NCBI GenBank assembly: GCA_905178155.1
Contig: CAJINV010000019.1
Location: 254,475-318,474, forward strand
Length of the DNA stretch: 64,000 nucleotides
Source of the DNA: Amoebophrya sp. A120
Taxonomy: Eukaryota > Sar > Dinophyceae > Syndiniales > Amoebophryaceae
Reading direction: 5' to 3'
The notes under the pieces were generated by a model that was given only the letters and a program-made list of their open reading frames with translations, made no database searches and was not told where the DNA came from. Both the position numbers and the translations under genes were made by a program. Positions 10,421 through 20,713 of this stretch are shown in pieces (within the stretch, counting starts at the first letter, position 1; each line of letters starts with the position of its first letter).

Positions 10421-13400
10421 TTAGAAAATGGCGAAAGCTGACGCCAGGGCGCTTTTGATAGTACCAGAAGTAGAAGTATTTGTGATGCTGCTGCTCTTCG
10501 TCTCTTTGGCGTTTAAATCTAGTAGCGCAGGATTTGAATTTGCGTTGCTTTGCAGTGCTTCCCGGTCCTCCATTTCAATATCAGGACCGCCCCACTGAGC
10601 CACTTCATGATCGTGGCTGTGACTCCTCGTTAGATTCAGCGCCGCTGTTCTATCTGCTCTGTCCTGTCTCCGGCAAATGTCGCGGTGTCGCGGCGCGCGG
10701 TCGCCGCGTTCTTGGAGGTCTGATGTGTAGTCTTCATCTTCTTCGTCTTGCGAAAATAAATCCTCTCCGAACGCGAGAAAAATGTCGCTGACAACTTGAT
10801 GTTGATTGTTGTTGGTGTCCTCCGTAGTTGAGAGCTGCTGCTGCAACATGCTGCCACGACCTGTCGGTCCGTCTCCCCGTCTACTATTCGCAATCGTGTT
10901 CGTCTCGTCAAGGAATAAAACTTTTCCCTCCCGCCAATCCAAATACTTCTTCCAGTCCACCATCACTCTGGACAAGCCGCCGTGTGGGGAACGGGAGTAG
11001 GACTCGACGAATTTATTCGTGGTCATACTTGATGTGGCTACGGTACTGCAAGATGAAATCAACGGTGCTGGTGCACGACTCTCGCTGCTATACAACTCGA
11101 GTTTCGCCCTGGCGATGCGCCACGGCTCGCCGTTATTACAGGGAATGTACTGCAGCACATTGGACCAATTCTGGTATTTCAGGTACAGGTTGTGCTCGAA
11201 GACTAAATTGTTGAACTCCCAAGCGTCTTCGAGTAAATTCACGTGGCGGTAGACTACTTGAAGCTGCTGTTGCGGTGAAGTAGGAGTTGAAATTGTTGAT
11301 GTTGTTGAACTACAAGTCGCACTACAAGCAACATCGCGAAACCGAACCGCATGGAGCAACTGGAGGAAGGCAAGGGAGTAGGATTTGTGTTGCAGAACAT
11401 CGTTGACTACAGATGTCGTGGCTGCAGTGGTCTGCAACTGCATGACAGACTTGTTCTCATCATAGAGTACGGCAGGAGTGCTCCTGGCTGCACAACAACT
11501 GGGACTTGGAAAAGATGTTGTCCAGCCCTCGGTGCAGAGACGGGTCTGGTACAGACTGGAACCGGCACCTTCGCTCGTCATTGCCGTCAGTGGCAACAGC
11601 TCCTGCAACAGGTCCAGAATTCTCTCCTCCAGAAGGACCATTTGATCATTCAACATCTCTTCACCGCTCGTAGTAGTTTGTTGTCGTGCCTTCAAAAACG
11701 CCACCGTCTCCTCGAGTGCGTCGGTGAAGGGAGTAAAAGTTGTAGTTGATGACGAAGTGATATCGTAGTTCGACGTCGTCCCATTTTGAATAACATCAAC
11801 ATCAACATCAACCTCGTCCTTGTTTCCTATCTTTCCGCCGAGCCGCGCGCAAAACTCGTTCCGAATCGCGACTTTCAACAATTCTTTCTATTACAGTGAA
11901 AAATGTCCCCACTCCCAAAGTTGCAATAGTTCGTGATGCGAGGTTTCCAAAGGAAAACTTTTTGTCATGCATGTAAAGGAATAATGAATCTTCGTGATGC
12001 AGAATCTATGCGTATTATATAGCATTGCTTGCATGGCAAGCGGCACTCTTGCTGGGATCTTTTGCAATGCAAATTTTTGCTATTCATGCTGGGAAATCTG
12101 TGATGCTGATAGATGCAAGAGGGCGAGTGTTTCACTTGGAAAGGTTTGCAATACAAATGCTCCCAAGTTCGGGGGTGGGGGCATTTTTCATTGTAATACT
12201 TTCGGGTCAAAATCGACGAAAAAGACCACCGGTTGGTTCTATCCAAGAAAAAAACTGTGTTAGTGTAACTTTCTTTGGTTGACAGCATCACAAATTTGCT
12301 CCACATGACAGAGAAAGCCTGTCATGCGCGGCTTGTAAGGGAAAACACACGTGAAAAGAGGACTTCATGGCTGTCTGGCATGACAGGTGTAACTCTGATG
12401 CATGTTCTGCATTACAGAGTTACACTTACACAGTTTTTTTCTTGCATAGGTTCACGTAGAAGAGCAGCAGCGGCGCCCAGGACTGGCCCACGGTGAGGAA
12501 GCAGGGAGTTCTTGGAGGGCGGGGACGAAGAACTTTATCTGGTAGTCGTGGATGATCGTTCTCTTCTAGTACAGCGGCGCTGTCGGCGACTACTGGTTGG
12601 TTGGTAAAAATGTCCATGTCGTGGTCAAGGGCATAATGCTCCTGCTCGTTAGTTGCAGCCTTGGCGCAAGAGCCGTCGAAGAATAAGCAGAGCGTTTGCA
12701 ACATTTTATTGTCCATGTCGTCGTAATAGTCCTGGCACAACGCCGGTAGCAACCCCAGATCCAACTCGTTATTGCAACTTCCAGAGACGGTCTCGAACCG
12801 CTGAAACTTGGTGAGTTTCTGCTCCAGCCTGGCGCGGTCAAATTTCTCGGCAATCCTACTGCTCGTGGCGAACTGCAGCTCGTGCTCGTGGGGAGGACCA
12901 CCGTCCAATGCAACGGGTTCTGCAGGACGTCGGGCCGAGGTTACTTCTTGGTGCACGTCGACATTAACCTGTTGGTGAATCAGTTCGGATTCTTCCTCCT
13001 CAACCTGTCGCTTCTTCCTCGACAGCGCTCCTCCACCTGGTGCGGTCGTACGGCTGGGGACGCGTTCGCGTTGTGGTTGTCGTTGCTCCGCTGCGTGAAA
13101 GTGGTCCATGGCGGAATATAGCATGCGATACTTGTTGTTGTTATTTTTCACGGGCTGGCGGCCATACCGATCATCTTCACTAGTACCGAAGACCTGCACG
13201 TCCCAGTAGCGGCACAGAGAGGAGGCGCCGCTCCTTCGATGAGCATTGTCCTTTTGTCGTTGTTGTAACAGCAGCTTCTGCACCCGGATATGCCAGAAGT
13301 TCGCTTCCGTGCCAGAAGTATCGTCGACGTTGACCACCGGACATGAAACCGAGGGCGAGGCGTTTTCTTGTAGTTCCCCTTCCAGAGTCCTGGTCTGCTC

Positions 13401-14274
13401 AGCGCTGGAAGCGGCAGTGCCAGAACGTCGCGCACGACGTGTCGAATGAAAATCATAAATCCGGACTTCCACAACGCGTATCCTCGTGTATTCCCGGGTC
13501 TGATTTGCGAGTTCGAAATTTTGCAAGTTTTCCACGTGCTTCACCGAGGGGTGAAACGCAAATTGCAAGTCGCCATACTCCCAAGAGAACCCCTCGAGGA
13601 GGAGGGCGATGTCTTCGTGAACGGAGGAAATAGAAATCTGCTCGGCCGCGGCTTCTGCGGGAGATGTTGTTGTTGACCAAGAGCTGCCCTGCGTGTCGTG
13701 CGGCAATGAACTGGTGGCGCTTTTCGCTCCACCCCGTCGGTCACCCTTCAACAGAAATGTCCGCGTTACTACTGGAACTTGTACATCACGATCAGCAAAG
13801 GATTTCGATTCGTTTTTGTTCCCTTCTCGTGCAATTACATATCCAAGAAAAAAACTGTGTTAGTGTAACTTTCTTTGGTTGGCAGCATCACAAATTTGCT
13901 CTACATGACAGAGAAAACCTGTGATGCGCGTCTTGTAAGGGAAAACACACATGAAAAGAGGACTTCATGGTTGTCTGGCATGACAGGCGTGACTCTGGTG
14001 CATGTTCTGCATTACAGGGTTACACTTACACAGTTTTTTTCTTCCATATTACATCGGGCAAGTTCAATTTCGTGAACTCCAAAATGTCCGGTCCGGGGTA
14101 CGGAACAGGAAGTTGATCTTGATGTTCTGCATTTTTGAGTTTGGAAATATAATCGTGGTCCTCGAGGTCGTTTTGGTTTTCCCCCCTTATTTGCAAAAGT
14201 TGCTGCTCCTCAATTTTCCGCAACTCCGAGAAGAAATTGTGGAGGTGAGCGTTGTGCTGTTTGCTTGTCGTCAT
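10421..14274 (-). CDS. Unknown protein, about 1036 aa
   Basis: Not recognised. Four exons (14049-14274, 12449-13839, 12199-12239, 10421-11888) join through three introners (D, D, E). The total length after removing one 5-bp repeat per junction is 3111 nt, divisible by three. It starts MTTSKQHNAHLHNFFSELRK and ends ...SALASAFAIF with a stop at 10421. The junctions read ...LPDVIAREGNKN..., ...LLFYVNQPVVFFVDFDPKEL..., all in frame. A conserved-looking stretch lies around the third exon (FYVNQPVVFFVDFDPKELLK) and another at QNWSNVLQYIPCNNGEPWRI. The rest is rich in Gln, Ser and Thr. No signal peptide or membrane helix is evident. The 41-bp third exon is one of the shortest here. Confidence 0.75.
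11889..12198. mobile_element. Introner, family E
   Basis: 310 bp, TATTACAGTGAAAAATGTCC ... GCATTTTTCATTGTAATA. Perfect CTTTC duplication. Removal joins exon 12199-12239 to 10421-11888 in frame (FDPKELLK). Confidence 0.9.
12240..12448. mobile_element. Introner, family D
   Basis: 209 bp, TATCCAAGAAAAAAACTGTG ... TTTTTTTCTTGCATA. Duplication GGTTC. About 94% identical by eye to the copy at 13840 in the same gene. Confidence 0.92.
13840..14048. mobile_element. Introner, family D
   Basis: 209 bp sibling of the 12240 copy with about 12 differences. Duplication TTACA. It joins LPDV to IAREGNKN in frame. Confidence 0.92.
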
Positions 14275-15169
14275 GTTTGTTAGCTACTGTTACTAGTCCT
14301 CGGTGCTACTTAATGTCTTCTGTTCTATCTCGGTACCACATGTCGGTGCCGGTTTCTAATTCTTTGGTGATGAGTGATCATGCAGCTACTGCGATGCATG
14401 CACAGGGGAAGTCAAACCTTCTATCTAGTGCTCTGAAAGACTTTCCGTGTCTTTTTGTATAAAAAAGCGGTAGAAAAGCTTTTGTAAAACGTGAGGTTCT
14501 CACAGGAAATTTACGATATCGGTTAAGTATCGGGGATGAGTTTTTACGAGTCAGTGACTGGTGCAAGAAGTGGTCAAGAGCTATGATTATGAATTGGGAT
14601 TTTCCACCGTGCTGTACCGAGAAGTTCAAGTTGTCGTGCGAAAAAAGCCTAATAAAACCGAAGGGAAGTTTTCTTTTATTTGCAGCACAGGAGTTGTAGC
14701 AAAATGCACGACCGTGACCGATTTGTGAGCGCAAAAACATTCACCGAAAGAAGCAAGCAGGCGACAAAAGACGAAAGCGAAACAAAAGCAGTACTTCACC
14801 ACCGAACGATGACGATACAGAAAAAAACTCACGAGGACCGAAGCCAAGTTTCGGGCAACTACGAGTGTTGCGATTAAACCGAAGCGGTAAAAAAGTTGCA
14901 AAAAAAAGGCAATCACGCAGCAAGTCGGTGTGTCCGAATAAAAAAGAATGACATGAGCAGGAGCTCTATTCAAAACGATCTGGAGGACAGCGCTCGTCGT
15001 CCGGCGCTCGCGCTTGTTAATAAAAATACTAGAGACCACGCGAACAACAAGGTTATGAAGCGGTACTCTCGCTTTTCTTCGTCCGCGGAACAATCGACTG
15101 GGCAAACTCCAGAAAAAATCAGATCAACATGAAAATGATCCTATGTCTATCGCGTTTCATATACTGAAA
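14275..15169. other. Intergenic region
   Basis: About 0.9 kb between two same-strand genes. Short frames occur on both strands (for example minus 14626-15105), rich in Arg and Phe, with no domain I can name. No introners. Confidence 0.4.
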
Positions 15170-18100
15170 TCACAAATTCGACGCCCAGTTTTGGAAGTCG
15201 GCTCCGAACTTGTAGAGCGGGTTCATTGCTTTGCTTCTGTTCCTATTCGCCACGTCAGCGTCGCCGCCGCCCCCTGAGCTAGAAGTGTTGAACATGGAAC
15301 CTCTCGTGGTCCCGCTATTGACGCCCAGCATATGAAGACCACCCCCGCCGGTAATTTTATTTCGGTTATGGCGTTCTCAAATGTTACATTCTCAACTGTT
15401 ACATGATTTGTCATGCAAAATGACCATGATCCGCAAGACGATCAAGCTGCCTCGCATGACAAATCATCGAATGGCTAAACAGCATCTACATCCGTGCCAA
15501 ATTTGTGATGCAAGACTTGCAAGCTTTCCCCTTTCCCTATTGCTGTTTTTGCATAACAAATTCATGCAACAGTTGAGAATGTAACATTTGAGAACGCCAT
15601 ATCGGTTTCTCAAATCGTCGACCCAGGCGTTTACGAGCGCAAATCCGGGAAAAAAAACCGGGTGGTGCTCGTAGAGCAGAGTCATTCCGCTCCGATCCGC
15701 GTTTAAGCCGCCGCTCACCATCCCCGCAATCCCTGGCAGTTTCGCGTTTTTGACCAAACCCAAGTCGAGAAGCTTCTCGAAGCTGGTTCTGTAGTCCAAC
15801 ACGTTGTAAAACTCGTCCTTGATGTCCATATATTGTGAGGAAAAATCCCCCCTCTCCATATCGAAAAGGAAATTTGCGATGCTGATCTGTGGCCACAAAT
15901 CAGCTTTGTGCTGCGTACAAGGCAGACGGCACCCATGTGGCGCATTGTGCAGCCAGTCTGTCATGCGTTTTCGCCTATGTTAGACTTGTTATTCATGCGC
16001 AGCTGCTAGCCGGGTGCGGACCCAAATGGGCTTCGAATAGGAATATGCCGACAAGCTCTTGCTGCAATACATTTGTGTACACAAATCCAGCAACACAAGT
16101 TGTCTGTTGCGCATGGGGTGGGGGATTTTTTCACTTTGATACCATGCGCTGGAAGTTGACGGACGAAGATTTGTGCCCGAGAAAGACCGACCGCCCGGTG
16201 TGCACGTTCCCGACCTCGGCGAGATTAGTGTTGCGGTTCTTAAAGTTTTCGATCTCGTCCTTGATCTCGGTCCAGGTCTTGCGGATCTCTGCGTTGGCCG
16301 TTTGCTGCTTGCGTTTCCACAGCTTGTGCAGTGCGACCAAAACGACACAGTCGAACTCCGTCAGCGACGCGGCGAAGGAAGTGGACGGGTCCTGATAAGG
16401 TTTTTGGAATGATGAAAGACTCTCTTGAAGAAACAATATCTGATGTCACATAGATTGATACAGTGCAGTACATCAAGACACGATGAAAGAAACCAAGCAG
16501 GACATCACAGCAGAGCACGATCCTACCCGGACCGCCTCCGACCAGCACGAGAACACGAACAAAAAAGCAAAAGACATAATTGAGAAGCACTACACATGAT
16601 GGGAAGTACTTACCCCTAGCATCCATCTTTTTCCCCCGTGGTCAGAGAAAACTAGTTCGTCTCGCGCAGCTTCCCCAGTATACCAATAATCTTTCGTTAA
16701 GTGCATCAGGAACCAGCGCAGCGGCGCGGCGTCGCAGATCGCCCGTTGCCAGCACTTCGACTGCCCGTAACATTTTAACAGAATGCCACAGTTTGCCATC
16801 CATTCCACAGCCATGTTTTTCGCGATCATGTCACTGACCCCCGTCTGCCGAATGAGGTGCGGTGTCAGATCCGGCGGAACTTGCAAATGCGCACGTAGGA
16901 TCGCGATGATGCGCTGCATGTCCAAGGCTTGCGGATGTTGATGTGCTAATTGTTCTTGTTGGAGCGCACCACCAACGGCCGGTGCTGCAAGTTTTTCTTC
17001 CGCTTTTGAACTACCCGCAGGACTCCCCTTCGGGGATGGTGTTGCTCCTGCTGCAGCAGTTTTACTGTTCGGATCCTTATCCGGCAACACCAGCGGACTG
17101 CACGCGTCCGACACCACTAGCGTTTTCAGTTCCAGCCGGCTCAGCGCGCGCTTGTTCATGCGACTGAAGACCGCCGGGTCGCAGCAGCCCCCGACGATGA
17201 AAAAGTGGAATTCTTTGTTTTGCGTCATCAGGTCGAAGACGGAGTAGAGGAGTCGGTCGGTTCCGCCGAGAAGAAGATTTTCGAATTGCTCTACGACAAA
17301 CACGACGGAGTAGCCCCGCTTGGTGTAGAACTGGAGCCACTCGTATGACAGTGCACAACTCCCCCTCCCCCTCATTTGTCATGCAAAATACACAATCCGC
17401 TACTTTCATCTTGGCACTGTTTGCATGACAAGTTCTGGTAGCCCAAATAGAACTACACTCCTCCAGCGCAGCAAATTTGTCATGCAAAACCGGCACACTT
17501 GCTGATGCTTGTATTGCCGTTCATGCTATACAAATGAGGGGGAGACGAGGGTGGAGTTGTGCACTGTCATAACTCGCAGAGCCACTGCATGCGGTGGGAG
17601 TTATCGTCCGCCGTGATTTATCCTGTGCAAAAGCCTCGCATTCGTATTGCAGTCATGCATTACAAATCTTCTTCTCCAAGGTAAATCCGCATTACAAATT
17701 TTATTTCTCATGCTGAGGAAATTTGTAATGCATTTCTTATACGAGTACGATACTTTTGCAGTTCGTATGATTTGTTCGTGTTCGCCCAGCTGGTGAATGA
17801 TGGTCTTAAACAGCTGCTGGTCGTCCGAGAGCGTTTTTGGGAGGTACACGGGCTTGATAATGTTCGTCGCAGCGGCGGAAGTTGTAGTAGTAGGTGGGTT
17901 TACATTGCCGAGGACTGCGGAGCCGGGGACAACAGCGGAGCTACTGGAAGAAGCAGATGGAGCTTGTCCTGGCCGCTGCAGATCTACAAGAACTTCTCTG
18001 CTTTTACTCCCTGGAACAACAAGTTGCTGCGAAGACGACGCTGCGGTCGTCCCTCCTCCTGCTGCCACAACAACGCGGGACCCGGGAGTAAAAGCCCTCG

Positions 18101-20713
18101 CTACACCGCCACCAGGGGTGCGATTAGTATTGTTCCTGGTTGTAGTAGTTCTTACCGGTGTGATCGTCCGCTGCTTCATGCTGTTCTGTTGACCGGCAGA
18201 GGGTCCTCCGTCAGCGCCAGCGTTTTGCCCAGTGACACGATCATGAAGTTCTAGGCCGTCTTTTTTCTCCAGCATCTGCACTGGTGTGTGCAAGCGCTGG
18301 AGCCGCTGGCGCTTCCGCGGCATCGCGCTGTCCGGGGTGCCAACTTTAATCTGCCGCTTCGCCGACAAAGGAGCTCCCATTTATGAATTGCACAAGTATC
18401 GCACTCGTATCAATGCATTACAAATTTGCTCAGCATGGAAAATGAAATTTGTAATGCTGATTTGCCTTAAGACCAAGAGAGAGATTTGTAATGCATGAAG
18501 ATTGCAATTACTACGAGTGCGATACTGTTGCACAGGATACCATCTGCTGGCTGCCGATGTTCGTTCCGCCCGGACTTGGCAAAACATCTCCGCCCACCGC
18601 TCCCGCCGTTGAACTACTACAATATGGAGGACCATTGTGAATTTGCGCGTTCTATGGATTGCAAAAATGTCTGGGTCCTCTGGAAGGTTGGAACCTGTGA
18701 TGCTAACTTTGGACTCTAAAAAATTCTGTATTGCATGACCAGCAAGAGGAGTCCGGTTTGTGCTACGCGTGGAGGGCATTTGTCATGCGGAATAGGCATC
18801 AGGAAGGCGTCTAAAAATCTGTGATGCTAGGGCTTCCATGACAGACATTCTGTGTCATGCAAAAACAGCATAACAAATTTCGGACTCTTCCAGACCCTCA
18901 ATGGGACGAGCCCGAGCAAACATATTCGGTAATTGCGCGATAAAAAGTACGTAATTTTGTATCGGGCAGCTGATTTGGCCAGCGAAAAGAAAAAAACGCG
19001 GCAGCCCAAAGGTTAAGGCCCGGGTAGGGCGTCATAAATTGGCGAGGCAGATCACCTCCTGAGGGCCCATGCGTCTTACTATCCTGCGCAATGGATTGAA
19101 AATAAAAGAGGCCACATAACCGCTGAACCGGCTTCCCAAGCCCCACAGCCACTTGCTTACTTGCTGAGCTAGCTCGCGACCGGTGCTGGTTGAGAAGCTC
19201 AAGCCCCAGATTGGGCCCTCGTACCTTTTGTTCGTCCCGATGTTTTGAATAGGCAAAACCCCGGCGTTTTTTCCGGAAAAAATGAATAAAAAAGGGCCCG
19301 AAAAAAAGTGTAATTCTTAGTGTAATTTTTTTTTGAAAATCCGTAATTTGTCGGTGTAATTAATTTTTTCAACTACGGGCAATTTTTGGGGTGCCCGAAA
19401 CCCGTTGAAATCCTTTGAAAATTAATTACGCGCAAATTACGGACAAATTACGGACAATTGAAAAACAAATTACGAGCTAATCAAAAATTGCTGAATTTTT
19501 CAAATTGCGCTTTTTTCAAAGCAGATGCTTCCCTGTGAAATATTCAAAATCGCGCATACCCCAAAGCCATGAAGAGGATCTTCCGTCACCGGCCATGCTG
19601 CGCACCGCGCGCCCACGTTACAGAATTTCCGGCCTCTGTGCGAGCAAAGCCATGGCATTTGAGAATGAAGCCCGTGACATTCTACACGCGATCCCTAGCC
19701 CCCTCTGCAGTGCGATCCGAGTGCTTTTCTTGATTCGTCTGCAGCTTATGCGCCACGACTTGGCGCCTCGAAATAGAACGCCGCCTGAGGTGAGGCGAGG
19801 CCGAGTCTCCGTCCGGCAATCTTTTACAGGGGGGGCGGCCGCTCTAGACTCAGGGCGGGATTCAATTTACGGCGAAATTAGCGAACTTTTAATGGATTTA
19901 TTTGCTCGGGCGTGTCCTACTGAAGACCCAGACATTTTTACATTTGATACGTTCCTCCTCGCGCTCATGGCCGCGTTAATCGCTGGCGTTTGTCCCGCAG
20001 CCTGCACACCACCATATGGATTACAAATCTGTCTGGGTCTGGAAACTTGTCTTGCTAAAAGTGAATGGTAGACGCACCACAGTACGCAGCTATGCATGAC
20101 AATTTTTTTGGCTCCCATGTCTTACGTATTCCGCATGGCAAACTGCGTTTTGGCATGACAGGTAAGAGGGCCTTTTCGTGCCTATGCAACACAGATTCTC
20201 GAGTCATGCCAGACAAGCATGACAAACTTGCATTCTTCCAGACCCAGACATTTTTGCATTTGGTACACCACCTCCACCCGCAACTACGGCGTTCTGCCGC
20301 CAGCTGGGCTCCAGTTTTCGCAGGCACGTCCGCACAATCGCTTTCTTCCCGGAGTTCGGCGGGCCGAGGATGCAGAAAACGCAGTTGTTTTTGTTCACCA
20401 TCGTATCTGTCAAAGCTTCTTCGAGCTCGTTGGCAATTTGCGAGGCAGGGAGCTGCAACTGTACGTCCCGGTTGCCGAGAAAGCGATCCTTGATTACGGT
20501 CTGCATCAATTTCGCCAACTTGTGATTCTGCTTTTTCTTCCAGTAATCCTTGCACTCCTGTGGAAGGTGCACCTGGTACTCGCTGTCATGCACTAACACG
20601 CTGCTGGAACTGGAGGAATTATTATAACCTCCACCCTGGTAGTTGTTATTTTTCGCCGACGCGGCACCCATGCGCGCCAGGGCACCCTTGCTGATCATAC
20701 CGGAGGACGACAT
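15170..20713 (-). CDS. ORC4: Origin recognition complex subunit 4-like AAA+ protein
   Basis: About 885 aa. Exons 20266-20713, 19950-20014, 18540-18652, 17768-18381, 17572-17618, 16614-17343, 16142-16391, 15602-15830 and 15170-15366 sum to a multiple of three after removal of seven introners and one GT-AG intron (16392-16613). A Walker A-like motif GPPNSGKK lies at about residues 117-124. Then come a long Ser/Thr/Pro linker with a basic PRKRQR stretch, SDDQQLFKTIIHQL (aligns with the ORC4 'DKIALKEITRQL' region), a degenerate Walker B (VVFVVEQFE), LLYSVFDLM, and a C-terminal part with LTEFDCVVLVALHKLW and a final FGADFQNWASNL, close to the ORC4 C-terminus. ORC4 binds replication origins in the nucleus as part of ORC. 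Family ORC4 proteins are usually 430-500 aa; the excess is linker. An ORC1/CDC6-like paralogue is less likely. Confidence 0.7.
15367..15601. mobile_element. Introner, family F
   Basis: 235 bp, TATGGCGTTCTCAAATGTTA ... AACATTTGAGAACGCCATA. Duplication TCGGT. Last intron of the ORC4-like gene. Confidence 0.92.
15831..16141. mobile_element. Introner, family E
   Basis: 311 bp, TATTGTGAGGAAAAATCCCC ... TTTTTTCACTTTGATA. Duplication CCATA/CCATG. Joins NFQRM to DIKDEFYNV in frame. Confidence 0.88.
17344..17571. mobile_element. Introner, family H
   Basis: 228 bp, TATGACAGTGCACAACTCCC ... GAGTTGTGCACTGTCATA. Duplication ACTCG. Best-preserved terminal repeats of family H. Confidence 0.92.
17619..17767. 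mobile_element. Introner, family B
   Basis: 149 bp, TATCCTGTGCAAAAGCCTCG ... GATACTTTTGCAGTTCGTA. Duplication TGATT. Opposite orientation to the B copies at 24906 and 25281. Confidence 0.9.
18382..18539. mobile_element. Introner, family B
   Basis: 158 bp, TATGAATTGCACAAGTATCG ... CACAGGATA. Duplication CCATT/CCATC. Joins GSQQM to GAPLSAKR in frame. Confidence 0.88.
18653..19949. mobile_element. Introner, family A, interrupted by a 1.03-kb transposon
   Basis: Left part 18653-18897 begins TATGGATTGCAAAAATGTCT; right part 19924-19949 ends ACATTTTTACATTTGATA. The native element is about 265 bp once the insert 18898-19923 and its 6-bp duplication are removed. Outer duplication CGTTC is perfect, and excision still joins the ORC4-like exons in frame. 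Confidence 0.88.
18898..19923. mobile_element. 1026-bp non-autonomous DNA transposon nested in an introner
   Basis: The insert is flanked by AGACCC on both sides (18892-18897 and 19924-19929). Its ends are related inverted repeats: left TCAATGGGACGAGCCCGAGC, right (reverse complement) TCAGTAGGACACGCCCGAGC, continuing AAA beyond. No transposase frame is visible. The centre (about 19,310-19,500) is A/T-rich with repeated AATTACGGACAA and inverted CCGTAATTTGTC. Confidence 0.8.
20015..20265. mobile_element. Introner, family A
   Basis: 251 bp, TATGGATTACAAATCTGTCT ... TTTTTGCATTTGGTA. Duplication CACCA. First intron of the ORC4-like gene. Confidence 0.9.

Noticed and set aside
19835-19855. GGCGGCCGCTCTAGA, identical to part of a common cloning-vector polylinker
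   Set aside because: Only about 15 bp match, with no further vector sequence on either side, and it lies inside a transposon with intact ends. Probably chance, though assembly contamination is worth a quick check.
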